In this document: positions 23,878-32,534 of the stretch, piece after piece
How the letters are laid out: each line of letters opens with the position of its first letter
How positions within the stretch are numbered: the stretch's first letter is position 1
Assembly (NCBI GenBank): GCA_050115555.1
Contig: JASFQI010000004.1
Location: 1 to 40,136 of the forward strand
Source: JASFQI01 sp050115555
GTDB lineage: Bacteria; Desulfobacterota; DSM-4660; Desulfatiglandales; HGW-15
Reading direction: 5' to 3'
DNA: 40,136 nt
Position numbers and translations under genes: made by a program
The notes under the pieces: model-generated
What the model saw: the letters and a program-made list of their open reading frames with translations, nothing else
What the model was told of the DNA's origin: nothing
Database searches by the model: none

Positions 23878-25254
23878 ATGGCATTTGAGAAGGAGATCCT
23901 CTGTATCGGGGCCGGGTATGTAGGCGGTCCCACCATGGCCGTCATCGCGGACCGGTGCCCTCAGTACCGCGTTCACGTCGTGGACATCAACGACGAAAAA
24001 ATCCGGGCGTGGAACAGCGATCAACTTCCCATCTTCGAGCCCGGCCTGGACGAGGTCGTGGCAAGGGCCCGCGGCCGGAACCTCTTTTTCTCGATAGACA
24101 TCGAGGAAGGGATTCGAAGGGCGGACATTATCTTCGTTTCGGTGAACACGCCGACCAAGGCCTTTGGTCAGGGTGCCGGACGCGCTGCGGACCTCCAGTA
24201 CTGGGAAAAGACCGCCCGACAGATCCTTGAAAACGCCGCTTCAGACACCATCATCGTGGAAAAATCCACCTTGCCCGTGCGCACAGCATCGGCCATGGAG
24301 CGCATTCTGCATGCCAGGCCCAATGGCCCCCGGTTCGACGTGGTCTCGAACCCGGAGTTCCTGGCCGAGGGGAGCGCGATTCGGGATCTGGAGAATCCGG
24401 ACCGGGTCCTCGTCGGATCCCGGGAGACACCCGAGGGCACTCGGGCCCGCTCGGAGGTCGTGAACATCTATGCCAACTGGGTCCCTCGGGAGCGGATTCT
24501 GGAGTCCAACATCTGGAGCTCGGAGCTCTCCAAGCTCACGGCCAACGCATTTCTGGCCCAGCGGATTTCTTCCATCAACTCCATCTCCGCGCTGTGCGAG
24601 AAGACCAGAGCAGTGGTCGACGAAGTCGCCTATGCCATCGGGAGGGACTCCCGGATCGGTCCCCATTTTCTGAAGGCGAGCGTGGGATTCGGAGGGTCCT
24701 GCTTCAAGAAGGACATCCTCAATCTTGTGTACATCTGTGAGGGCTACGGTCTGGATGAGGTCGCCCGCTACTGGGAGTCCGTGGTGCGTATTAACGAGTG
24801 GCAGGAGAGACGTTTTGTGCAGAACATACTGAGCAACCTTTTCAACACGGTGGCGGGAAAACGGATCGCCCTCTTCGGTTTTTCGTTCAAGGCCAACACC
24901 GGGGATACCCGGGAGTCCCCTGCGATCACCGTGGCTCGGGAGCTCCTGGAGGAGCGGGCCGAGGTCGTGGTCACGGACCCGAAGGCCCTGAAAAACGCCC
25001 GAATCGACCTGAAGGATGTGGAGGGCGGTGTGAAGTACGAGGAGGACCCTTACAGGGCGGCCGAAGGGGCTCACGCCCTGGCCGTGCTCACCGAATGGGA
25101 CCTTTACAAGACCCTGGATTACAAACGCATCTTCGATTCCATGGTGCAGCCGGCCTTCCTCTTCGACGGTCGAAACATCCTGGATCATGAGGCGCTCTAC
25201 GAGATCGGCTTTAACGTGTTCGCAATCGGAAAGGCTCCGCTCAAGCACTTCTAG
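23878..25254 (+). CDS. ugd: UDP-glucose 6-dehydrogenase, animal-type
   Basis: A 458-residue enzyme oxidising UDP-glucose to UDP-glucuronate with two NAD+, supplying envelope sugars. It has an N-terminal Rossmann fold (CIGAGYVGGPT, residues 9-19). VNTPTKAFGQGAGRAADLQY lies near 89-108. Catalytic Cys275 is in VGFGGSCFKKD, and a second Rossmann domain holds GFSFKANTGDTRES. Unlike most bacterial Ugd/TuaD proteins, it carries the sequence blocks of metazoan UGDH almost position for position, including NAFLAQRISSINSISALCE and the catalytic Cys number (human Cys276). ATG 23878 has AAGGAAGGG upstream. The frame runs open much further upstream through the AIM24 gene, which is coincidental. Confidence 0.96.
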   Translation: MAFEKEILCIGAGYVGGPTMAVIADRCPQYRVHVVDINDEKIRAWNSDQLPIFEPGLDEVVARARGRNLFFSIDIEEGIRRADIIFVSVNTPTKAFGQGAGRAADLQYWEKTARQILENAASDTIIVEKSTLPVRTASAMERILHARPNGPRFDVVSNPEFLAEGSAIRDLENPDRVLVGSRETPEGTRARSEVVNIYANWVPRERILESNIWSSELSKLTANAFLAQRISSINSISALCEKTRAVVDEVAYAIGRDSRIGPHFLKASVGFGGSCFKKDILNLVYICEGYGLDEVARYWESVVRINEWQERRFVQNILSNLFNTVAGKRIALFGFSFKANTGDTRESPAITVARELLEERAEVVVTDPKALKNARIDLKDVEGGVKYEEDPYRAAEGAHALAVLTEWDLYKTLDYKRIFDSMVQPAFLFDGRNILDHEALYEIGFNVFAIGKAPLKHF

Positions 25255-25298
25255 AAGGATGAAGAGGGCTGAAGGAGCCCGTGGTTTCAGGTACAGCG

Positions 25299-25317
25299 CC
25301 GTTCGTAAGGCGAACGG
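25299..25317 (+). terminator. Hairpin between ugd and purA
   Basis: CCGTTCG (25299-25305) pairs perfectly with CGAACGG (25311-25317) over a 5-nt loop, 9 nt before the purA ribosome site. There is no T run, so it may act as a translation-affecting leader hairpin rather than a terminator. Confidence 0.35.
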
Positions 25318-25335
25318 TCCGTCAGGAGGTGAGGC

Positions 25336-26628
25336 ATGCCGAATGTGGTCGTGGTGGGAACGCAGTGGGGAGACGAGGGAAAAGGCAAGGTGGTGGACCT
25401 GCTCACCGCCAACGCGGACGTGGTGGTCCGCTACCAGGGAGGAAACAATGCAGGACATACCCTGGTGGTGAACGGGGAGCAGACCATCTGCCATCTGATT
25501 CCGTCCGGTATTCTCCATGCGGAAAAGATGTGTCTGATCGGCAACGGCGTGGTGGTCGACCCGGAGGTGCTCTTGGAGGAGATGGAGACGTTGCGGGAGC
25601 GAGGCGTCTCTGTGGAACCCGGGAATCTCGGTGTGAGCGAGAAGGCCCACATCATCCTGCCCTACCACAGGGCCCTGGACGCGGCGCGGGAAAAGGCCAA
25701 GGGAAAGCAGAAGATCGGCACCACGGGGAGGGGGATCGGGCCGGCCTATGAGGACAAGGCGGGACGTACCGGAATCCGCGCAGTGGACCTCCTCGAGCCC
25801 GCGATTCTGGGGGACAAGATTCGAAGCAACCTCGAAGAGAAAAATTTCCTTCTCGAGGCCTTTCTCAAGGCCGAGCCCCTGGATTTTCAGCCCATGTTCG
25901 ATCGATACCTCGCTATGGGAGAGGTGTTGAGGCCCTATGTCACCGACGTTTCCCTTGCCATCGAACGGGCGGGACGCGAGGGCCGGAACGTTCTCTTCGA
26001 AGGGGCCCAGGGGACCCACCTGGACATCGATCACGGGACCTATCCCTTTGTGACCTCCTCGAACCCCATTGCGGGCGGGGCCTGCGCCGGGGCCGGTGTG
26101 GGACCCCGACGACTCCATCACGTCAACGGCATTGTCAAGGCCTACACCACACGGGTGGGAGCCGGCCCCTTCACCACGGAGCTCACCGACGAAATCGGGG
26201 ATGCCATTCAATCAAGAGGGGCGGAGTTTGGGGCCACCACAGGCCGGCGGAGGCGATGCGGGTGGCTGGACCTGGTGATGCTTCAGGACTCCATCCGGCT
26301 GAACGGCCTGGACAGTCTGAGCATCACAAAGCTGGACGTCCTGACCGGGCTCAACCCCCTGAAGCTCTGCGTGGGGTATGAGCTCGACGGTCAGACCGTA
26401 GAATCCCGTCCCAGCAGCCTGGACAAGCTTGCGCGCTGCACGCCGGTCTACGAGGAGGCGCCCGGCTGGGAGGAAGAGATCTCCTCGGCCCGCACCCTGG
26501 ACGACCTCCCTGCCGAGACCCGGGCCTACCTGAACCGTATCGAGGAGATCACCGGGGTTCCCATCGCGCTGGTTTCGGTGGGCGCCATGCGGGAAGAGAC
26601 GATTGTGGTGAAGGACCTGTTCGGGTGA
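25336..26628 (+). CDS. purA: Adenylosuccinate synthetase
   Basis: A 430-residue GTP-dependent ligase, normal length, converting IMP and aspartate to adenylosuccinate in AMP synthesis. The N-terminal GTQWGDEGKGKVVD motif, GGNNAGHT, GTTGRGIGPAYEDK with the catalytic region, FEGAQGTHLDIDHGTYPFVT and the GTP-base segment SITKLDVL are all intact. An excellent site (AGGAGGTGAGGC) precedes the ATG. mnmG follows after 36 nt on the same strand. Confidence 0.97.
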   Translation: MPNVVVVGTQWGDEGKGKVVDLLTANADVVVRYQGGNNAGHTLVVNGEQTICHLIPSGILHAEKMCLIGNGVVVDPEVLLEEMETLRERGVSVEPGNLGVSEKAHIILPYHRALDAAREKAKGKQKIGTTGRGIGPAYEDKAGRTGIRAVDLLEPAILGDKIRSNLEEKNFLLEAFLKAEPLDFQPMFDRYLAMGEVLRPYVTDVSLAIERAGREGRNVLFEGAQGTHLDIDHGTYPFVTSSNPIAGGACAGAGVGPRRLHHVNGIVKAYTTRVGAGPFTTELTDEIGDAIQSRGAEFGATTGRRRRCGWLDLVMLQDSIRLNGLDSLSITKLDVLTGLNPLKLCVGYELDGQTVESRPSSLDKLARCTPVYEEAPGWEEEISSARTLDDLPAETRAYLNRIEEITGVPIALVSVGAMREETIVVKDLFG

Positions 26629-26664
26629 GCTGCGGAAGGACGCATCGAGTCAACGAATAACGGC

Positions 26665-28566
26665 ATGTCTTCCGAAACCCCATATGATATCATTGTCGTG
26701 GGCGCAGGGCACGCGGGCTGCGAAGCGGCCCTGGCGGCCGCGCGGATGGGCCATCCTACGCTGCTTCTGACCATCAACCTGGATCACATCGCCGCCATGA
26801 GCTGCAACCCTGCCGTGGGAGGGCTTGCCAAGGGGCACCTGGTCAAGGAGATCGACGCCCTGGGCGGGGAAATGGCCAAGGCCGCGGATCAGACCGGGAT
26901 TCAGTTCCGGCGCCTGAACACGCGCAAAGGAGTGGCGGTCCGAGGATCGCGAAGCCAGAACGACCGGGACCTCTACCGAAAGCGGATGAAGGCGGTGGTG
27001 GAGGAACAGCCCGGACTGGACATTCGTCAGGCCATGGTGGATCGCCTGCTCGTGGAGGACGGACGGGTTCGAGGGGTGGAGACCGAGCTGCACGAGCGAT
27101 ACCTCTCCCGAACGGTGATCCTGACCACAGGCACGTTTCTGGGCGGGCTCATTCATGTGGGCCTCGATCATTTCCCCGCAGGACGCATGGGCGATCCCCC
27201 GAGCTCCAGGCTGGCCGACCAGCTCCGGGATCTGGGATTCGAGGTCGGGCGATTCAAGACCGGCACCACCCCCCGTCTGAACGGTCGAACCATCGACTAT
27301 TCGAGCCTGGAGGTCCAGCACGGGGACGCGGACCCGAGGCCCTTTTCCTTTGAGACCGACAAGATTCCCCTGCCCCAGGTCCCCTGCCACATCACGTACA
27401 CCAACGATCCATGCCACGCGTGCATTCGCTCCGGGCTCGACCGTTCCCCTCTGTTCAGCGGGGTCATCGAGGGGACCGGGGCGCGGTACTGCCCTTCCAT
27501 CGAGGATAAAGTGGTTCGGTTTGCAGAGAAACCCCGCCACCAGATTTTTCTGGAACCCGAAGGGCTCGATACGGTGGAGGTCTACCCCAACGGCTTGGCC
27601 ACAAGCCTTCCCGTGGACATCCAGTTGGGCATGGTCCGGGCCATCCCCGGTCTGGAACGGGCGGAGATCCTGCGCCCCGGCTATGCCATTGAGTACGACT
27701 ACGTCGATCCCATACAGCTCCAGCCCACCCAGGAAACGCGGATTGTGTCGGGCCTCTATCACGCCGGTCAGATCAACGGGACAAGCGGGTACGAGGAGGC
27801 GGCGGCCCAGGGCCTGCTGGCCGGCATCAACGCGGTGCTGAAGGTTCGAGGGGAATCCCCGCTGATCCTGCCGCGATCCATCGCGTACACCGGGGTTCTC
27901 ATCGACGATCTCGTTACGCGCGGGACCAACGAACCGTACCGCATGTTCACGTCCCGGGCCGAGTATCGGCTCCTGCTGCGGGAGGACAATGCGGATCTAA
28001 GGCTTCGGGACATCGGGTACCGGCTCGGACTGGTGAGCGAAGACGTGTACCGTGCGTTTTGCCGCAAGCGGGAGGCCATCGATCGCCTCCTGGATAGGCT
28101 GGACTCGGTCACACTGAGACCGGAGCCGGGTGTTCTGGATCGGTTGAAAGAGCTGCGGACAGCTCCCATCAAGAATACCACCCCCCTGGCCGTTCTGCTG
28201 CGACGAAGCGAGGTGTCCTTCTCCTCCCTCTTTCCCTTTGCCCCCGACCTGGCAGGGGCCGATCCCCTGGTGGCCGAAGAAGTGGAGACGAGGATCAAGT
28301 ATCAGGGGTACATCGATCGCCAGGAGCGGCAGGTGGAGCAGCTCAAGAGAATGGAGGAGATGCGGATTCCCGAGCACGTGGACTACGCAAAGGTGCACGG
28401 GCTCACCACCGAGGTTCGCGAAAAACTCTCGCGCGTCCAGCCCGTCTCCCTGGGACAGGCCTCCCGCATCTCCGGGGTCACACCCGCCGCCTTGATGGCC
28501 CTCCAGGTGTACCTCAAGAGCAGCCCGGCCGAGGATGCGTCTCCTGCAGAGAACATGGCTTCCTGA
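26665..28566 (+). CDS. mnmG: tRNA uridine-5-carboxymethylaminomethyl modification enzyme MnmG (GidA)
   Basis: A 633-residue FAD protein that, with MnmE, modifies the wobble uridine of several tRNAs. The FAD-binding VVGAGHAGCEAALAAARMG starts at about residue 10. The signature GPRYCPSIEDK region appears here as GARYCPSIEDKVVRF. GMVRAIPGLERAEILRPGYAIEYDY and the Cys-containing SCNPAVGGLAKGHL are also present. The C-terminal helical domain ends ISGVTPAALMALQVYLKS. No clear ribosome site is seen, so translation may be coupled to purA. A UUCG-loop terminator lies about 210 nt after the stop. Confidence 0.96.
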   Translation: MSSETPYDIIVVGAGHAGCEAALAAARMGHPTLLLTINLDHIAAMSCNPAVGGLAKGHLVKEIDALGGEMAKAADQTGIQFRRLNTRKGVAVRGSRSQNDRDLYRKRMKAVVEEQPGLDIRQAMVDRLLVEDGRVRGVETELHERYLSRTVILTTGTFLGGLIHVGLDHFPAGRMGDPPSSRLADQLRDLGFEVGRFKTGTTPRLNGRTIDYSSLEVQHGDADPRPFSFETDKIPLPQVPCHITYTNDPCHACIRSGLDRSPLFSGVIEGTGARYCPSIEDKVVRFAEKPRHQIFLEPEGLDTVEVYPNGLATSLPVDIQLGMVRAIPGLERAEILRPGYAIEYDYVDPIQLQPTQETRIVSGLYHAGQINGTSGYEEAAAQGLLAGINAVLKVRGESPLILPRSIAYTGVLIDDLVTRGTNEPYRMFTSRAEYRLLLREDNADLRLRDIGYRLGLVSEDVYRAFCRKREAIDRLLDRLDSVTLRPEPGVLDRLKELRTAPIKNTTPLAVLLRRSEVSFSSLFPFAPDLAGADPLVAEEVETRIKYQGYIDRQERQVEQLKRMEEMRIPEHVDYAKVHGLTTEVREKLSRVQPVSLGQASRISGVTPAALMALQVYLKSSPAEDASPAENMAS

Positions 28567-28628
28567 TCCGCCCTTCCTCCTTTCCACGGTCTTCACGTGT
28601 TTCATGATCGTATGCGTGTTTTGCCTTT

Positions 28629-28659
28629 CACGGGCACGAATCACGAATCACGAGCACGG
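28629..28659. repeat. 7-nt-period CACGAAT repeat
   Basis: CACGA units start at 28635, 28642 and 28649, with CACGG at 28629 and 28655. Related arrays are at 29012 and 34986. Confidence 0.65.
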
Positions 28660-28676
28660 AAATTTGGTCCGCTTCG

Positions 28677-28904
28677 GCACCGGGGGAAACCGTCTCGCCG
28701 TCGCTCGCCAGAGTACGGTGGCGTCTGAACCGGCCGCCCTGAGCGGGAATCGTCGGCATTCGGGAAGGCATCTCTCCCTTCGGGGAGTTTTACCACAGGG
28801 GCTTCGACCCACCCCTCGCTTTCAGATCCGGAACTCCAGAGACCGCCGGTCGGAGTCGATTCCTGGCCTCTGCGTCTCGCTCCTTGAGACGGTTCCCCCG
28901 TCGC
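28677..28904. repeat. Long-range inverted repeat in the mnmG-serA gap
   Basis: The left arm 28677-28696 and right arm 28886-28904 are near-perfect reverse complements (core CGGGGGAAACCGTCTC against GAGACGGTTCCCCCG, one base indel). They enclose the terminator hairpin. The DNA between shows no coding frame. Confidence 0.55.
28774..28791 (+). terminator. UUCG-loop terminator downstream of mnmG
   Basis: CTCCC-TTCG-GGGAG followed by TTTT. A stable tetraloop hairpin with a short T run, about 210 nt past the mnmG stop. Confidence 0.6.
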
Positions 28905-29004
28905 CTTCACTCCAGGGGCGAACGTTATCATTCCCTTGCCGGGTCTGGGATGGTGGAGGAGGGAAAGGTGCCGCAGGGGGCTGAATGAATCTAGGATCAT
29001 GCCT

Positions 29005-29085
29005 TTACGAACACGAATCACGAGCCACCGTCACGGAATCTTTGACAATTCCACTGTCGCCTCCGCTCCAGGTACGAACACACCC
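29005..29085. repeat. Second CACGAAT array and diverged duplicate of upstream DNA
   Basis: CACGA units start at 29012 and 29019, with CACGG at 29032, and the array begins with the same GCCTTT lead-in as 28623. The following GTCGCCTCCGCTCCAGG (from about 29056) also matches 28900-28916 closely, so parts of the gap are duplicated. Confidence 0.5.
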
Positions 29086-29252
29086 TGAATTTTAAATAGA
29101 AACCGTGGCCTATAGGTACGAGCCACAAGCTATGAACGTGGAAAGGTCCAGAGGAAGACCCGGAAGTCCCAATGCGATGCCGAAGACGTTTTGAGTCCCG
29201 AAAACGCTAGTAACTTTAGTGGGTTCGAGATTTTTCCCTGGGCAGTTGCCGC

Positions 29253-29280
29253 TTGACAAGGTGTTGGGTTGTGGTAAACT
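29253..29280 (+). promoter_or_regulatory. Sigma70 promoter of serA
   Basis: Perfect TTGACA (29253-29258), a 16-nt spacer and TAAACT (29275-29280). The leader of about 70 nt contains a hairpin: CCACG/CGTGG with an inner TCC/GGA, at about 29300-29322. Confidence 0.7.
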
Positions 29281-29363
29281 TTTTGTTTTGAAAATTTCCC
29301 ACGATCCCCGTTTAGGAGCGTGGAGGGGGCCAACCAAACTACGTTTATAGAATGGAGAAAGGG

Positions 29364-30944
29364 ATGAAGGTTCTGGTGAGCGATGCACTGTCGGATGTGG
29401 GCGTACGGATATTCGAGGAGACGCCGGGGATCGAGGTGGACGTACAGACGGATCTGGGCCCGGAGGGTCTTGTGAAGGTGATCGGGGACTACGACGCGCT
29501 GGTGATCCGGAGTGCGACCAAGGTGACGCAGGAGGTGATCGAAGCGGGAAAGAATCTGAAAGTGGTAGGCCGTGCCGGGATCGGGTTAGACAACGTAGAC
29601 ATTGAAGCGGCGAGCCGGCGTGGGATCGTGGTGATGAACACGCCCGAGGGGAACACGATCACCACGGCGGAGCACGCGATAGCGCTTCTGATGGCGCTGA
29701 CGCGCAATGTCCCTCAGGCGACGGCGAGCCTCCGGGGAGGCAAGTGGGAGAAGAAGAAGCTCAAGGGCCGGGAGGTGTACGGCAAGACGCTGGGTCTGAT
29801 CGGGCTGGGGCACATTGGTCGGATTGTGGCGGACCGGGCCAAGGGGCTGAAGATGAAGGTGGTGGTGTTCGATCCGTACATCAAGCCGTCGGTGATCGAG
29901 GAGTCGGACTGCGAGCCGGTGTCGCTGGAGGAGCTGTTGGGGCGGGCGGACTACGTGACGGTGCACGTGCCGAAGACCGAGGAGACGGCGGGGCTTCTGG
30001 GTGCGGAGGCGTTCTCGAAGATGAAGCCCGGGACGATGCTGGTGAACTGCGCGCGAGGGGGGATCGTGGACGAGGATGCGCTCTATGATGCGCTCTCGAG
30101 CGGGCACCTTGGTGGGGCGGCGCTGGACGTGTTTTCGACGGAGCCCCCGGGAGAGCACCGGCTGATGGGGCTTTCGAACTTCATCTGCACGCCGCACCTC
30201 GGGGCGTCGACGATGGAAGCGCAGGACAACGTGGCGAAGGACGTGGCGGAGCAGATCGTGGCGTACCTGCTTCACGGGACGGTGAAGAACGCGGTGAACG
30301 TGCCGAGTGTGAGTGCGGAGCTGATGACGGTTCTGAGGCCGTACGCGGTGCTGGGGGAGAAGCTGGGGTTGTTTCAGGGACAGCTGGCGTCGAGCGGAGT
30401 GGAAGAGGTGGAGGTGAGGTATCTGGGGAAGGTGACGGAGTACGATGTGAGGCCGCTGACGACGGGGGTGTTGAAGGGATTGCTGACGCCGGTATTGAAG
30501 GACGACGTGAACTTCATCAATGCGCGGATGATTGCATCGGACCGAGGGATCAAGGTGGTGGAGTCGACGTCGTCGAAGTCGGAGGATTTCGGGAGTCTGA
30601 TCATGGTGAGGGTGAGGTCGGTGGAAGGGGAGCACATTGTGTCGGGGACGATCTTCGGCCGGACCATGCCTCGAATCCTGCGGATCGACGATTTTTATCT
30701 GGAGGCGATCCCGGAGGGGCACATGCTGCTGATCAACAACGAGGACAAGCCTGGGGTGATCGGGCGGATCTGCTCGGTGCTCGGTAGCCACGCCATCAAC
30801 ATCAGCCGCATGCACGTGGGCCAGGATCAGGACCGGGGACGAAACGCCGTTTTGCTGGGGACCAGCACGCGGGTGAACCGGGACGTTCTCGAGGAAATTC
30901 GGGCGATTGAAGATGTTCAGGCCCTGCAGAGAATCGATCTGTAA
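29364..30944 (+). CDS. serA: D-3-phosphoglycerate dehydrogenase, long form with ACT domain
   Basis: A 526-residue enzyme making 3-phosphohydroxypyruvate, the first step to phosphoserine. The NAD-binding GLIGLGHIGRIVADRAKG, the arginine loop NCARGGIVDE and the TPHLGAST histidine are present. An intervening ASB-type domain (about 315-450) follows, and a C-terminal ACT domain (MLLINNEDKPGVIGRICSVL) suited to serine feedback. ATG 29364 is preferred, with GGAG at 6 nt; ATG 29352 lacks a site. Codons are strikingly G-ending up to about 30660 (67 of 90 by hand in 30240-30509), then revert. That is unlike neighbouring genes and suggests a mosaic history. The gene has its own promoter at 29253. Confidence 0.96.
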   Translation: MKVLVSDALSDVGVRIFEETPGIEVDVQTDLGPEGLVKVIGDYDALVIRSATKVTQEVIEAGKNLKVVGRAGIGLDNVDIEAASRRGIVVMNTPEGNTITTAEHAIALLMALTRNVPQATASLRGGKWEKKKLKGREVYGKTLGLIGLGHIGRIVADRAKGLKMKVVVFDPYIKPSVIEESDCEPVSLEELLGRADYVTVHVPKTEETAGLLGAEAFSKMKPGTMLVNCARGGIVDEDALYDALSSGHLGGAALDVFSTEPPGEHRLMGLSNFICTPHLGASTMEAQDNVAKDVAEQIVAYLLHGTVKNAVNVPSVSAELMTVLRPYAVLGEKLGLFQGQLASSGVEEVEVRYLGKVTEYDVRPLTTGVLKGLLTPVLKDDVNFINARMIASDRGIKVVESTSSKSEDFGSLIMVRVRSVEGEHIVSGTIFGRTMPRILRIDDFYLEAIPEGHMLLINNEDKPGVIGRICSVLGSHAINISRMHVGQDQDRGRNAVLLGTSTRVNRDVLEEIRAIEDVQALQRIDL

Positions 30945-30946
30945 CC

Positions 30947-30974
30947 GGCCTCCGCACCATGCCCACGGGAGGCC
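30947..30974 (+). terminator. Hairpin immediately after serA
   Basis: GGCCTCC (30947-30953) pairs with GGAGGCC (30968-30974) over 14 nt, 2 nt after the serA stop. With no T run, it is probably an attenuating or RNA-stabilising hairpin between serA and trpB2. Confidence 0.35.
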
Positions 30975-31061
30975 TTGAACATGCGTCCAGGGCGGTCCTC
31001 CGCGATTGGAGAGGGTACCGCTGGATGATTCCACAAACCCATTCAGAGAGAAGGAGGAAGT

Positions 31062-32441
31062 ATGGACGTCAAAAAGATCTTTTTGCCTGAATCGGAAATG
31101 CCGCGCCAGTGGTACAACATCATGGCGGACATGCCCACCCCGTTGGAACCGCCCCTTCATCCCGGCACCGGCCAGCCCGCGGGACCGGACGATCTGGCGC
31201 CGATCTTTCCCATGAACCTGATCGAGCAGGAGGTGAGCACCGAGCGCTGGATCGACATCCCGGAACCGGTCCTGGAAAGGTACGCGATCTGGAGGCCGAC
31301 GCCCCTTTACCGGGCGTACAACCTGGAGAAGCACCTGGACACCCCGGCCAAGATTTACTTCAAGAACGAGGGCGTGAGCCCGGCCGGAAGCCACAAGCCC
31401 AACACGGCCATTGCCCAGGCCTACTACAACAAGATTGCCGGGACCAAGCGGATCACCACGGAGACGGGTGCAGGCCAGTGGGGAAGCGCCCTTTCCATGT
31501 GCTGCGCGTTCTTCGGGCTGGAGTGCAAGGTCTTCATGGTCAAGATCAGCTATAACCAGAAACCCTACCGCCGGCTCATGATGGAGACCTGGGGAGCCAA
31601 CTGCTCGGCGAGCCCGAGCACCGAGACCAATGCCGGACGTTCGATCCTGGAAAAGGACCCGGACTCTCCCGGGAGCCTGGGCATGGCGATCAGCGAGGCC
31701 GTGGAAGCGGCGGTTGGGGACGAGCACTCCAAATACGCGCTCGGGAGCGTGCTCAACCACGTCATGCTCCACCAGACCATCAACGGTCTGGAAACCCAGA
31801 AGCAGATGGATATCGCGGGGGACTACCCGGACGTGGTGATCGGGTGTGCCGGAGGCGGGAGCAACTTTGCAGGGAACTGCCTGCCCTACGTGCGGGACAA
31901 GATCCACGGCAAGGACATCGACGTCATCGGTGTGGAGCCCGCGTCGTGTCCGACCATGACCCGCGGGCCGTTTGCATACGACTTCGGGGACACCGTGAAG
32001 ATGACCCCGCTCCTGGCCATGCACACGCTGGGCCACGACTTCGTCCCCGCCCCGATTCACGCCGGCGGCCTGCGTTACCACGGCATGGCCCCCATCATCA
32101 GCCAGCTCCTGGTGGACGGCCTTATTCGCGCCGAGAACATCAACCAGCTGGAGACCTTTGAGGCTGGGGTCACCTTTGCGCGCACCGAGGGGTTCATCAG
32201 CGCCCCCGAGTGCAACCATGCGGTGGCCATGGCCATCCGGGAAGCGCTCAAGGCCAAGGAAGAAGGGAAGGAAAAGGTGATTCTGTTCAACTGGAGCGGG
32301 CACGGCCTGGTGGATCTGGCCGCGTACGAGGCCTACTTCCGGGGCCAGCTGCAGGATCATCCTCTGCCCGAGGAGGAAATCGTGCGGGCGCTCAATGCCA
32401 TTAAAGATCTGCCCAAACCCAAACAGTACACCGGAAGTTGA
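31062..32441 (+). CDS. trpB2: TrpB2-type tryptophan synthase beta-like enzyme
   Basis: A 459-residue PLP enzyme, longer than classical TrpB (about 400) and of the TrpB2/TIGR01415 type. It has an N-terminal extension (about 1-75), the substrate segment RPTPLYRA, PLP lysine Lys112 in SPAGSHKPNTA, ETGAGQWGSAL, and the phosphate-binding CAGGGSNFAG. Classical TrpB pairs with TrpA; no trpA is nearby, fitting TrpB2, which condenses free indole with a serine donor. Archaeal TrpB2 is reported, as I recall, to prefer O-phospho-L-serine, which fits the serA/serC neighbours. AAGGAGG lies 6 nt upstream of the ATG. Confidence 0.93.
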   Translation: MDVKKIFLPESEMPRQWYNIMADMPTPLEPPLHPGTGQPAGPDDLAPIFPMNLIEQEVSTERWIDIPEPVLERYAIWRPTPLYRAYNLEKHLDTPAKIYFKNEGVSPAGSHKPNTAIAQAYYNKIAGTKRITTETGAGQWGSALSMCCAFFGLECKVFMVKISYNQKPYRRLMMETWGANCSASPSTETNAGRSILEKDPDSPGSLGMAISEAVEAAVGDEHSKYALGSVLNHVMLHQTINGLETQKQMDIAGDYPDVVIGCAGGGSNFAGNCLPYVRDKIHGKDIDVIGVEPASCPTMTRGPFAYDFGDTVKMTPLLAMHTLGHDFVPAPIHAGGLRYHGMAPIISQLLVDGLIRAENINQLETFEAGVTFARTEGFISAPECNHAVAMAIREALKAKEEGKEKVILFNWSGHGLVDLAAYEAYFRGQLQDHPLPEEEIVRALNAIKDLPKPKQYTGS

Positions 32442-32457
32442 TGGACGCATAATCCCT

Positions 32458-32502
32458 GCCCGGACGTTTCCTCGAGGCATCTGCCCCTGGAAACGTCCGG
32501 GC
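32458..32502 (+). terminator. Perfect 14-bp hairpin after trpB2
   Basis: GCCCGGACGTTTCC (32458-32471) and its exact complement (32489-32502) enclose 17 nt. It is very stable, but the flank is TTCCC, so it is a terminator-like or mRNA-end-protecting structure. Confidence 0.6.
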
Positions 32503-32534
32503 TTCCCTAGGGATCCGTAAAGAACGAGGCTGCC

